Assembly: GCA_036008325.1 (NCBI GenBank)
Contig: DASYNW010000110.1
Coordinates: 1-5,066 of the forward strand
DNA from: AP-15 sp036008325
GTDB taxonomy: Bacteria > Pseudomonadota > Alphaproteobacteria > ATCC43930 > CGMCC-115725
DNA: 5,066 bases
Direction of reading: 5' to 3'
The notes beneath the pieces were generated by a model that had not been told where the DNA came from, made no database searches, and saw nothing but the letters and a program-made list of their open reading frames with translations. The translations under genes and the position numbers were made by a program. Below, one piece after another: positions 1 to 5,066 of the stretch; position 1 is the stretch's first letter, and every line of letters begins with the position of its first letter.

Positions 1-1
1 G

Positions 2-55
2 GATCGGGAGGCGCTTGCGGCGAAACGCTTCCAAAAGCTCGCCCGATTGGCTTAA
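2..55 (+). CDS. C-terminal tail of an unidentified upstream gene (partial)
   Basis: The frame that starts at base 2 reads DREALAAKRFQKLARLA and stops at TAA 53-55. The peptide is a basic, amphipathic, helix-like tail with plausible codon use, and the stop lies 66 bases before the hydrolase start, which is normal spacing for co-oriented genes. I cannot assign a family from 17 residues. The main alternative is that this is chance open sequence in non-coding DNA. The 5' part lies outside the window. Confidence 0.35.
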   Translation, partial: DREALAAKRFQKLARLA

Positions 56-108
56 ATCGTCTTCCTGCGCCACCGATCGGCCACAAAGAGACCGGCGGCC
101 GCTATGTC

Positions 109-115
109 AGAGGAG
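109..115 (+). promoter_or_regulatory. Ribosome binding site that decides the hydrolase start
   Basis: AGAGGAG sits six bases before ATG 122. An in-frame ATG at 104 lies upstream of this Shine-Dalgarno sequence and has no comparable motif of its own (it is preceded by GC-rich ccggcggccgct). Start 122 is therefore preferred. It also gives the compact N-terminus MPFYQKGDIRIRYEE, which is a natural first beta-strand of an alpha/beta hydrolase. Confidence 0.7.
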
Positions 116-121
116 ACTGCC

Positions 122-883
122 ATGCCGTTCTATCAAAAGGGCGACATTCGCATTCGGTACGAGGAGGTCGGCTCCGGCTTCCCGCTGCTGGTCACTCCCG
201 GCGGCGGGCTCAATTCGCGCGTCAGCAACTGGCCGACCGCGGTGTTCAACGCGATGGAAGAGTTCAAGAACGACTTCCGCTGCATCACGATGGACCAGCG
301 CAATGCCAATGGCGGTGCGTCGACTGGGCCCGTGCCGGTCGACAGTGCGTGGGACGCGTTCGCCGACGACCAGCTCGGGCTAATGAACCATCTCGGAATC
401 CGCGATTTCTTTTACATGGGCTACTGCATTGGCGGCTGCTTCGCCGGAAAGCTTCTGCAGCGGGCGCCCGAGCGCGTCGTGGCCGCGGTGTTCTGCCAGA
501 CCGTCGGCCACCGGCCGGAAGACCCGGACGTGATGCTGAGGCACAGCCACCAGAATTGGCTCGGCGATTTCCGCGTCCGCCGACCCGAGGTGACCATGGA
601 CACGATCGAGAAGTATTTCCACAGCTTGTGGCGTGAGATGCCCGATTTCCTGTACAGCGTACCGCGCGAGTTCATCAAGAACTGCCGGACGCCGATCCTC
701 GTCTTGCCGGACGACACGCCGTCGCATCCGCTGCAGACGTCGATCGACGTGGCGTCGCTGGCGCCCAACTCCGAGATCACCGTCTTCCCGTGGCGCGAGC
801 CGCCGGAACTCAAGGCACGTACGATCAACCGCGTGCGCACCTTCCTCAAGGTGCACATACCGATGAGGGCGGCCGCCCAATAA
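122..883 (+). CDS. Alpha/beta-hydrolase-fold protein with Cys nucleophile elbow
   Basis: The product is 253 residues, the usual size for a single-domain alpha/beta hydrolase; there is no signal peptide or membrane segment, so it is probably cytoplasmic. Visible fold landmarks, in order, are the first strands (IRIRYEEVG, 10-17), the oxyanion-hole loop TPGGG (25-29), the strand-4 motif MDQR (57-60), the nucleophile elbow GYCIGG (100-105) and a late acid-bearing strand PILVLPDD (191-198). Canonical members have GxSxG at the elbow; here the nucleophile position is Cys102, as in dienelactone hydrolases, which also use a G-x-C-x-G elbow. The usual C-terminal Gly-His is absent: the equivalent segment after strand 8 reads VFPWREPPE (221-229). 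The triad, if active, is therefore Cys plus Asp197 or Asp198 plus an unidentified base (His202 lies nearby). Overall similarity is to the general hydrolase fold rather than to DLH itself. Substrate and pathway are unknown. It stands alone, with decayed recombinase sequence after it, so neighbours give no functional clue. Confidence 0.85.
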   Translation: MPFYQKGDIRIRYEEVGSGFPLLVTPGGGLNSRVSNWPTAVFNAMEEFKNDFRCITMDQRNANGGASTGPVPVDSAWDAFADDQLGLMNHLGIRDFFYMGYCIGGCFAGKLLQRAPERVVAAVFCQTVGHRPEDPDVMLRHSHQNWLGDFRVRRPEVTMDTIEKYFHSLWREMPDFLYSVPREFIKNCRTPILVLPDDTPSHPLQTSIDVASLAPNSEITVFPWREPPELKARTINRVRTFLKVHIPMRAAAQ

Positions 884-900
884 GCCGGGGTGTTCGACAG

Positions 901-1093
901 CGTAGGGCGGAAAACCCACCGGCGCTGTGGGATGCCGTGCAGGCCCGGCTTGCCGAGAACGCGGTCGAGCGCGGGAGCTGCATTATCCTCGGCGGGCGTC
1001 AGCCTGCGGGTCTCACCGCGACGATGCTGATCGAGCACCCCCAACCTGCCGCTGAGCTGGTAGCAGCAGCCGGCCGCCCTAGGCTTCGCTTGA
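901..1093 (+). pseudogene. Decayed 3' end of a large serine recombinase
   Basis: Two pieces in one frame recall the large serine recombinase / DNA-invertase family. LWDAVQARLAENAVERG (925-975) matches the usual 'xLWDxVQARLxxNxxERR' segment between the catalytic and zinc-ribbon parts. ILGGRQPAGLTATMLIEH (about 982-1038) matches the common C-terminus 'ILxGRQPxxLTAxxLIRxx'. A full gene would have a couple of hundred residues between them, so an internal deletion is implied. After the C-run at 1038-1042 the frame must shift by one base; it then reads NLPLSW, a TAG at 1061-1063, QQPAALGFA and TGA at 1091-1093. This recovers the family's usual end (LPLxWxxQRxxLGF). The N-terminal catalytic domain is missing. 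The parts are recognised from memory of the family, not by alignment; the 3' piece is the stronger. The remnant is non-functional as it stands. Confidence 0.55.
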
Positions 1094-1382
1094 GCCAAGA
1101 CCCAATCACCGTCACGGCCCCGTCGGGCCCGTTCGCGGTGACGCAGCTTGATCTGCGGGTGCTCGCGATCTCGGGCGATGCGCATCCACAGAGTGCCGCA
1201 GAGTTCCGCCAGTGCATCAACGCCCGACAGAGAAATTCCGCGGCATCGCTCGCTCTTTCGCCGGCCGGCCGTCTCTCTACCGGCGCAGCCAACCCAGCGG
1301 TGCCGCAAAAGGCCCGGAAAACGCGGTGTTTTCTGCCGCGCTTCGCCGGCTCTCTCAGACCACCGAAAGCACTACGATAGGC
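1094..1382. other. Gene-free stretch between recombinase remnant and tRNA
   Basis: No convincing gene is seen. Frames stay open on both strands because of high GC, but their peptides are rich in Arg, Ser, Pro and Ala and show no recognisable domain or ribosome binding site. Given the adjoining recombinase scar and tRNA, this may be further debris of the same mobile element; that is inference. The only structured item is the inverted repeat at 1317-1333. Confidence 0.5.
1317..1333. repeat. Short inverted repeat, possible weak tRNA terminator
   Basis: GAAAAC and GTTTTC form a perfect six-base inverted repeat around a five-base loop. It lies about 50 bases beyond the tRNA 3' end in the direction of tRNA transcription (minus strand), and on that strand a TTTT run follows about nine bases later. 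The stem is AT-rich and the T-run is not adjacent, so it is a poor intrinsic terminator. It could also be chance or an element remnant. Confidence 0.25.
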
Positions 1383-1456
1383 TGGCTGGGGGACTAGGAT
1401 TCGAACCTAGACTGGCGGAGTCAGAGTCCGCTGTCCTACCGTTAGACGATCCCCCA
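1383..1456 (-). tRNA. tRNA-Gln (anticodon CUG)
   Basis: Read on the minus strand, the 74 bases fold as a complete cloverleaf. The acceptor stem TGGGGGA/TCCCCCA is seven perfect pairs starting with the U1-A72 pair typical of tRNA-Gln. The D-arm is GTC-TAACGGTAG-GAC, and the anticodon stem GCGGA/TCCGC encloses loop CTCTGAC. The T-arm is CTAGG-TTCGAAT-CCTAG. The discriminator is G, followed by an encoded CCA at 1385-1383. The anticodon CUG (plus-strand positions 1422-1424) reads CAG codons, the favoured Gln codon in this GC-rich genome. It points away from ppx and towards the recombinase remnant, so its 3' end faces the putative mobile-element debris, the usual side of tRNA-associated integration. 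Confidence 0.96.
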
Positions 1457-1733
1457 TCCGCCGCCGCGCGGCGAGGCCCGCGTCGCATCGGCACATACCA
1501 CATTGGAGCGGTCGTGGGTAGAGGCTCGCGACCGCCGGTGATCGCGCGTCTGCCGGTCGCATCACCGATCACGGGGTCGCAGCGGATCGGGTTTCGGGGA
1601 CGACCGGCGGTGGCGGCGCCAACTTCCGGCCGCGCCGACGCGCTCGCGGGCGCTCGTCGGAGCGAAGGCGGGCATTCGAGGGGTTTTGATTCAAAGCCAG
1701 CCTGCGCTACCATAAATCGTCATAGTCGATGGG
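1457..1733. other. Divergent intergenic region between tRNA-Gln and ppx
   Basis: This stretch separates the minus-strand tRNA from plus-strand ppx and must hold the tRNA promoter and probably the ppx promoter. I see no convincing sigma-70 pair for the tRNA; CACATA at 1492-1497 (TATGTG on the minus strand) is a possible -10 box but lacks a good -35 partner. Two overlapping seven-base inverted repeats occur, GCGACCG/CGGTCGC (1528-1534 with 1554-1560) and GTGATCG/CGATCAC (1538-1544 with 1566-1572). Both have long loops and may be chance. No open frame here looks coding. Confidence 0.5.
1686..1713 (+). promoter_or_regulatory. Putative ppx-rlmE promoter
   Basis: TTGATT (1686-1691) and TACCAT (1708-1713) are separated by 16 bases and match the -35 and -10 consensus at 4-5 and 4 of 6 positions. 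The pair lies in a locally AT-richer patch just before ppx. Transcription would start near 1720, giving a very short leader if translation starts at ATG 1734. This is pattern matching only. Confidence 0.3.
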
Positions 1734-2855
1734 ATGCCGGCCGTGGAGAAGCCGCTGAGCAGTGCCGGACCGCTCGATGGCGGTGCTGCCGCTTCCGCAG
1801 GGGGGCGGTTCGCGCCCGTCGCTGCGTTGCGCCCGGACCCGGCGATGGTCGGCGATATCGCCGCGGCGGGCCGCTTGCCGCGCCCGGCGCCGCGACTTGC
1901 CAATATTGCCGCCCTCGACCTCGGCACCAACAATTGCCGGCTGCTGGTGGCGCGTCCGGCCGGCGGCGGGTTTCGCGTGGTCGACGCATTCTCGCGCATC
2001 GTCCGGCTCGGCGAGGGGCTGGCGGCGACCGGGTCGCTGTCCGAGAGCGCGATCGCGCGCACCCTCGAGGCGCTCAAGGTCTGCGCCGACAAGATCGCCT
2101 ATCGGCGCATCGCCAGCGGGCGGTATGTCGCGACCGAAGCCTGCCGGCGGGCGGCGAATTGCGAGGCGTTTCTCGACCGCGTGCGCACCGAAATCGGGAT
2201 CGAGATCGAGATCATCTCGACCGCCGAGGAGGCGCGGCTGGTGGTTTCCGGCTGCGCCCCGCTGCTCGACCCCCGCATCCCTTACGCGATCGTTTTCGAT
2301 ATCGGCGGCGGCTCGACCGAGATCGTCTGGCTGCGGCTCGCCGACGCGCGGGACCGCCGCCGCCGGCGCCCGCAGATCCTGGGCTCGATCTCGCTGCCGC
2401 TGGGCGTCGTCACCTTGACCGACCGCTTTGGCGGGGAGGTCTCGCCCGTCGCCTATCGCACGATGGTCGACGAGACGGCCGTGGCCTTGCGGTCCTTTGA
2501 GAAAACCCATCGCATTCTGCGCCACGTCGACCGCCAGCGGGTGCAGATGCTGGGCAGCTCGGGGACGGTGACGACGCTGGCCGGGATTCATCTGGCATTG
2601 CCGCGTTACACCCGCGCGCTGGTCGACGGCAGCAGCCTGACCTTCGATCAGATCGCGACGGTCTCGGCGCATCTGGCCGGTCTCGATCTCGCCGGGCGCG
2701 CGGCCAGCCCGTGCGTCGGACGCGAACGCGCCGATCTGGTGCTGAGCGGCTGCGCCATCCTCGACGCGATCTGCGAAACCTGGCCGGTCGGCCGGCTGCG
2801 GGTCGCCGATCGCGGGGTGCGCGAGGGTATCCTGTCCGACCTGATCCAGGGCTAG
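1734..2855 (+). CDS. ppx: Ppx/GppA-family phosphatase, short form
   Basis: This is an exopolyphosphatase / pppGpp 5'-phosphohydrolase family protein of the actin-like ASKHA fold, probably cytoplasmic. Conserved motifs are visible in order: the first phosphate-binding loop LDLGTNNCRLL (61-71), VATEACRRAAN (132-142), the acidic ISTAEEARL motif (161-169), the second phosphate loop FDIGGGSTE (188-196), and GSSGTVTTLAG (274-284). At 373 residues it carries only the Ppx-GppA domain and lacks the C-terminal HD-like domain of the roughly 500-residue E. coli enzymes, as is common in Alphaproteobacteria. The first 56 or so residues before ANIAALDLG are Ala/Pro/Gly-rich and probably disordered. The start is uncertain: ATG 1734 has no strong ribosome binding site, and ATG 1845 or GTG 1743 are alternatives. 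It precedes rlmE by one base. Sequence alone does not say whether polyphosphate or pppGpp is the substrate, so the symbol could equally be gppA. Confidence 0.9.
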   Translation: MPAVEKPLSSAGPLDGGAAASAGGRFAPVAALRPDPAMVGDIAAAGRLPRPAPRLANIAALDLGTNNCRLLVARPAGGGFRVVDAFSRIVRLGEGLAATGSLSESAIARTLEALKVCADKIAYRRIASGRYVATEACRRAANCEAFLDRVRTEIGIEIEIISTAEEARLVVSGCAPLLDPRIPYAIVFDIGGGSTEIVWLRLADARDRRRRRPQILGSISLPLGVVTLTDRFGGEVSPVAYRTMVDETAVALRSFEKTHRILRHVDRQRVQMLGSSGTVTTLAGIHLALPRYTRALVDGSSLTFDQIATVSAHLAGLDLAGRAASPCVGRERADLVLSGCAILDAICETWPVGRLRVADRGVREGILSDLIQG

Positions 2856-2856
2856 G

Positions 2857-3540
2857 GTGGCCAAGGGTGCCAGCGGCTCCGGCGACCGCCCGCCGGCAGT
2901 GCGGCTGCATAAATCGCGTCGCCGCAAGCCGTCCTCGACCGAATGGCTCCAGCGCCAGCTCAACGACCCTTATGTCGCCGCGGCGCGCCGGCAGGGCTAC
3001 CGCTCGCGCGCCGCCTTCAAGCTGATCGAGCTCGACCTGCGCTTTCATCTGCTGCGGCCGGGACGCCGGGTGGTCGACCTCGGCTGCGCCCCGGGCGGCT
3101 GGAGCCAGGTCGCGGTCGAGCGCGTCGGCTCGCGCGGACGGGTTCTGGGCGTCGACCTCGCCGAGACCGCACCGATCCCCGGCGCCCTCCTGCTGCGCGC
3201 CGATCTGCGCGACCCGGAGGCGGCGGCCGCGATCAGGGAGGCGCTCGGCGGCGGCGCGGATGTTGTGCTCAGCGACATGGCGCCGGCCGCGACCGGGCAC
3301 GCCGCGACCGACCATTTGCGCATTGTCGCCCTCGCCGAGGCCGCCTTCGATGTCGCCGAGGAACTTCTCGAACCGGGCGGTGTGTTCGTCGCCAAGGTGT
3401 TTCAGGGCGGCGCCGAAGGCGCGTTGCTGGCCCGTCTCAAGCGCTCCTTCACCGAGCTGCGCCATGCCAAGCCGCCGGCGAGCCGCGCCGAATCGGCCGA
3501 GACCTACGTCGTCGCCAAAGGCTTCCGCCGGGGCGCGTAA
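2857..3540 (+). CDS. rlmE: 23S rRNA 2'-O-ribose methyltransferase RlmE (FtsJ/RrmJ)
   Basis: RlmE transfers a methyl group from S-adenosylmethionine to the ribose 2'-OH of U2552 (E. coli numbering) in the 23S A-loop, late in 50S assembly. The 227-residue product has the full Rossmann-fold signature: the SAM-binding loop VVDLGCAPGGWSQ (72-84), GVDL (98-101) and the catalytic tetrad K-D-K-E as Lys55 (SRAAFKL), Asp140 (LSDMAP), Lys180 (FVAKVFQG) and Glu215 (SAETYVVAKGFR). The N-terminal extension of about 30 residues is basic (HKSRRRKPSS), suiting RNA contact. The start is GTG 2857, one base after the ppx TAG, with a weak AGG at 2848-2850, which points to translational coupling. Length is slightly above the 209 residues of E. 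coli RlmE, accounted for by the N-terminus. All catalytic residues are present, so it should be active. Confidence 0.96.
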   Translation: MAKGASGSGDRPPAVRLHKSRRRKPSSTEWLQRQLNDPYVAAARRQGYRSRAAFKLIELDLRFHLLRPGRRVVDLGCAPGGWSQVAVERVGSRGRVLGVDLAETAPIPGALLLRADLRDPEAAAAIREALGGGADVVLSDMAPAATGHAATDHLRIVALAEAAFDVAEELLEPGGVFVAKVFQGGAEGALLARLKRSFTELRHAKPPASRAESAETYVVAKGFRRGA

Positions 3541-3575
3541 CCGCGGCGCAGCGCCTATATCTGAGCCCATGGATA

Positions 3576-3601
3576 TTGACTGCGGCGCGCTTGTGTATAG
3601 T
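3576..3601 (+). promoter_or_regulatory. Putative guaB promoter with short spacer
   Basis: TTGACT (3576-3581, 5/6 to consensus) and TATAGT (3596-3601, 5/6) lie in the rlmE-guaB gap. Both boxes are good, but the spacer is only 14 bases against the usual 16-18. Either one box is not the real one (ATATTG at 3573-3578 would give 17), or the promoter needs help from an activator. Transcription would begin near 3608, leaving a leader of about 20 bases with a ribosome binding site. Confidence 0.45.
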
Positions 3602-3607
3602 GCGCCG
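3583..3607. repeat. Inverted repeat spanning the guaB -10 box
   Basis: CGGCGC (3583-3588) and GCGCCG (3602-3607) form a perfect six-base dyad around 13 bases that contain TATAGT. The symmetry may extend outward through TGA (3577-3579) and TCA (3608-3610) if three bases bulge on the left. Because the left arm would lie upstream of the predicted transcript start, an operator is more likely than an RNA hairpin. In such GC-rich DNA a six-base match may be chance. Confidence 0.3.
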
Positions 3608-3616
3608 TCATCGCTT

Positions 3617-3622
3617 GAGAGG
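3617..3622 (+). promoter_or_regulatory. guaB: guaB ribosome binding site
   Basis: GAGAGG lies five bases before ATG 3628 and fixes the guaB start, which also agrees with the conserved N-terminus MEIRQALTFDDVMLVP. Confidence 0.7.
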
Positions 3623-3627
3623 CTCGC

Positions 3628-5066
3628 ATGGAAATCCGGCAGGCGCTGACCTTTGACGATGTGATGCTGGTCCCGGCCGCCTCCGCGGTGCTGCCCGGCG
3701 ACACCGATACCCGCACGCGCCTCACCCGCGAGATCGAGCTCGGCATCCCCTTGGTCTCGGCGGCGATGGATACCGTCACCGAAAGCGCCTTGGCGATCGC
3801 GCTCGCCCAAGCCGGCGGCATCGGCGTCATTCATCGCAACATGCCGATCGAGCAGCAGGCCGACGAGGTCCGCAAGGTCAAGAAATTCGAGGCCGGGATG
3901 GTGGTCAACCCGGTCACCATCCATCCCGACGAGACCTTGGCCGAAGCGTTGCGGCTGATGGCCGATCACCGCATCTCGGGAATCCCGGTGGTCGAGCGGG
4001 GCCAATCCGGGGGACTGTCCGGCCGGCTCGCCGGCATACTGACCAATCGCGATGTGCGCTTTGCCAGCGACCCGCGCCAGCGAGTTGCCGAGCTGATGAC
4101 CAAGGACGGTTTGGTCACGGTGCGCGAGAGTGTCGGGCGCGACGAAGCCAAGCGCCTCTTGCATCAGCACCGCATCGAAAAGCTGGTGGTCGTCGACGAG
4201 GCCTATCGTTGCATCGGGCTGATCACGGTCAAGGACATCGAAAAGGCGCAGCGCTTTCCGACCGCGTGCAAGGATGGGCACGGGCGATTGCGCGCCGCCG
4301 CCGCGACCGGCACCGGCAAGGACGGGACCGAGCGCGCCGAAGCGCTGTTCGCCGCCGGGCTCGACGTCCTGGTGGTCGACACCGCGCACGGCCACTCGGA
4401 CCGGGTGATCGCCGCGGTGCGCGAGATCCGCCGACTGTCGAACTACACACAGGTCATCGCCGGCAACGTCGTCACCGCCGAGGGCGCGCGCGCGCTGATC
4501 GAGGCTGGCGCCGACGCGGTCAAGGTCGGGGTCGGCCCAGCATCGATCTGTACCACCCGCATGGTCGCCGGGGTCGGCGTGCCGCAATTTACCGCGATCG
4601 CCGACACTGTCGCCGAATGCCGCAAGTTCGGGGTGCCGGTGATCGGCGATGGCGGCATCAAGTTTTCCGGCGACCTCGCCAAGGCGATCGCCGCCGGGGC
4701 CGATTGCGCAATGCTGGGCTCGCTGTTCGCCGGCACCGACGAGAGCCCAGGCGAGGTGTTCCTCTATCAGGGCCGCAGCTACAAATATTATCGTGGGATG
4801 GGCTCGATCGGGGCGATGGCCCGCGGCTCGGCCGACCGCTATTTCCAGCAGGAGGTGACCAGCACCTTGAAGCTGGTGCCCGAGGGAGTCGAGGGTCGGG
4901 TCCCGCACAAGGGGCCGGTCGGCAACATCGTCCACCAGCTGATCGGCGGGTTGCGCGCGGCAATGGGCTATACCGGTAACCGCACGATCGGCGACATGCA
5001 GAAGAACTGCACCTTTGTCCGGATCACCGGCGCCGGGCTGCGCGAGAGCCACGTCCACGATATTGC
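3628..5066 (+). CDS. guaB: Inosine-5'-monophosphate dehydrogenase GuaB (3' end cut off)
   Basis: GuaB oxidises IMP to XMP with NAD+, the committed step to guanine nucleotides; it works as a cytoplasmic tetramer/octamer. The frame runs open from ATG 3628 for 479 codons to the window edge, ending ...RESHVHDI, so only about 8-10 residues of a roughly 488-residue enzyme are missing. Visible parts are TFDDVMLVP (8-16), AAMDTVTE (45-52), a Bateman module of two CBS domains (about 92-205, e.g. HRISGIPVV and HRIEKLVVVD), the NAD/IMP strand VVDTAHGHS (249-257), and the active-site loop GVGPASICTTR (301-311) with nucleophile Cys308. These are followed by IGDGGIKFSGD (339-349), the flap with the Arg-Tyr dyad R404-Y405 in GSADRYFQ, and HKGPVGNIVHQ. 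The active-site loop has Ala305 where most homologues have Gly. The CBS pair suggests allosteric control by purine nucleotides, as known for this family. It is co-oriented with rlmE after an 87-base gap that holds a likely promoter. Confidence 0.98.
   Translation, partial: MEIRQALTFDDVMLVPAASAVLPGDTDTRTRLTREIELGIPLVSAAMDTVTESALAIALAQAGGIGVIHRNMPIEQQADEVRKVKKFEAGMVVNPVTIHPDETLAEALRLMADHRISGIPVVERGQSGGLSGRLAGILTNRDVRFASDPRQRVAELMTKDGLVTVRESVGRDEAKRLLHQHRIEKLVVVDEAYRCIGLITVKDIEKAQRFPTACKDGHGRLRAAAATGTGKDGTERAEALFAAGLDVLVVDTAHGHSDRVIAAVREIRRLSNYTQVIAGNVVTAEGARALIEAGADAVKVGVGPASICTTRMVAGVGVPQFTAIADTVAECRKFGVPVIGDGGIKFSGDLAKAIAAGADCAMLGSLFAGTDESPGEVFLYQGRSYKYYRGMGSIGAMARGSADRYFQQEVTSTLKLVPEGVEGRVPHKGPVGNIVHQLIGGLRAAMGYTGNRTIGDMQKNCTFVRITGAGLRESHVHDI

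Noticed and set aside
999..1292. A 97-codon minus-strand open frame in the hydrolase-tRNA gap
   Set aside because: The peptide is Ala/Ser/Arg-rich without a domain. Its left end is antisense to the C-terminal recombinase piece, which is the better explanation there.
421..1308. A 295-codon minus-strand open frame over the hydrolase and the recombinase remnant
   Set aside because: Half of it is antisense to the hydrolase gene, there is no ribosome binding site or domain, and the plus-strand reading gives recognisable protein pieces while this one does not.
1148..2500. A 450-codon plus-strand open frame running through the tRNA and into ppx
   Set aside because: It crosses the tRNA gene and overlaps the conserved Ppx frame out of register, and its peptide is Arg/Pro-rich without motifs. 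It is a GC artefact.
3532..3560. GGCG-CAG-CGCC hairpin just after the rlmE stop as a terminator
   Set aside because: The stem is only four pairs with no T-run after it (TATATCTG follows). It is a common chance pattern in this GC-rich sequence.
3541..3627. Possible purine/guanine riboswitch or attenuator before guaB
   Set aside because: The 87-base gap, and especially the roughly 20-base predicted leader, is too short for a purine aptamer, and no aptamer core or T-run terminator is visible.
2410..5058. A minus-strand open frame of 882 codons opposite rlmE and guaB
   Set aside because: It lies wholly antisense to two unmistakable genes, has no recognisable domain and shows the Arg/Gly/Asp/Ala-rich composition expected from the complement of high-GC3 coding DNA. 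Long antisense frames are common in such genomes.
1..5066. CRISPR array, insertion sequence ends or tandem repeats
   Set aside because: No regularly spaced direct repeats, no terminal inverted repeat pair with a transposase, and no tandem arrays were seen on reading both strands.

Overview
The window is GC-rich throughout, with strong G/C preference at third codon positions. It carries a typical alphaproteobacterial block: a short Ppx/GppA phosphatase, then RlmE (FtsJ), then GuaB (IMP dehydrogenase), in that order on the plus strand. Sequence style and gene order suggest a Rhodospirillales-like alphaproteobacterium. That placement is inference, because no rRNA or other taxonomic marker is present.

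Layout. Positions 2-55 look like the last 17 codons of an unidentified gene. Positions 122-883 encode a small alpha/beta-hydrolase-fold protein whose nucleophile elbow carries Cys instead of Ser and which lacks the usual C-terminal Gly-His. Positions 884-1382 hold no intact gene. They contain what I read as a decayed 3' end of a large serine recombinase (about 901-1093, with an internal deletion, a frameshift and an in-frame stop) and a small inverted repeat at 1317-1333. A minus-strand tRNA-Gln(CUG) with encoded CCA lies at 1383-1456. It is followed by about 277 bases of non-coding DNA with a weak promoter-like pair just before ppx. From 1734 to the window end the plus strand is densely coding: ppx/gppA (1734-2855), rlmE (GTG start at 2857, one base after the ppx stop), an 87-base gap with a promoter-like, palindromic element, and guaB (3628 to beyond 5066, lacking only its last few codons).

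How the genes fit together. Ppx/GppA-family enzymes act on polyphosphate or pppGpp, RlmE methylates 23S rRNA, and GuaB makes XMP at the branch to GTP. The cluster therefore joins guanine-nucleotide supply, the stringent-response signal and ribosome maturation. ppx and rlmE look translationally coupled; guaB probably also has its own promoter. The left part (hydrolase, recombinase scar, tRNA) looks like an accessory segment or remodelled junction beside a core housekeeping operon. I found no clear undescribed multi-gene system. The points most worth checking are the atypical hydrolase triad, the recombinase scar next to the tRNA, the dyad around the guaB promoter, and a Gly-to-Ala change beside the GuaB catalytic loop.
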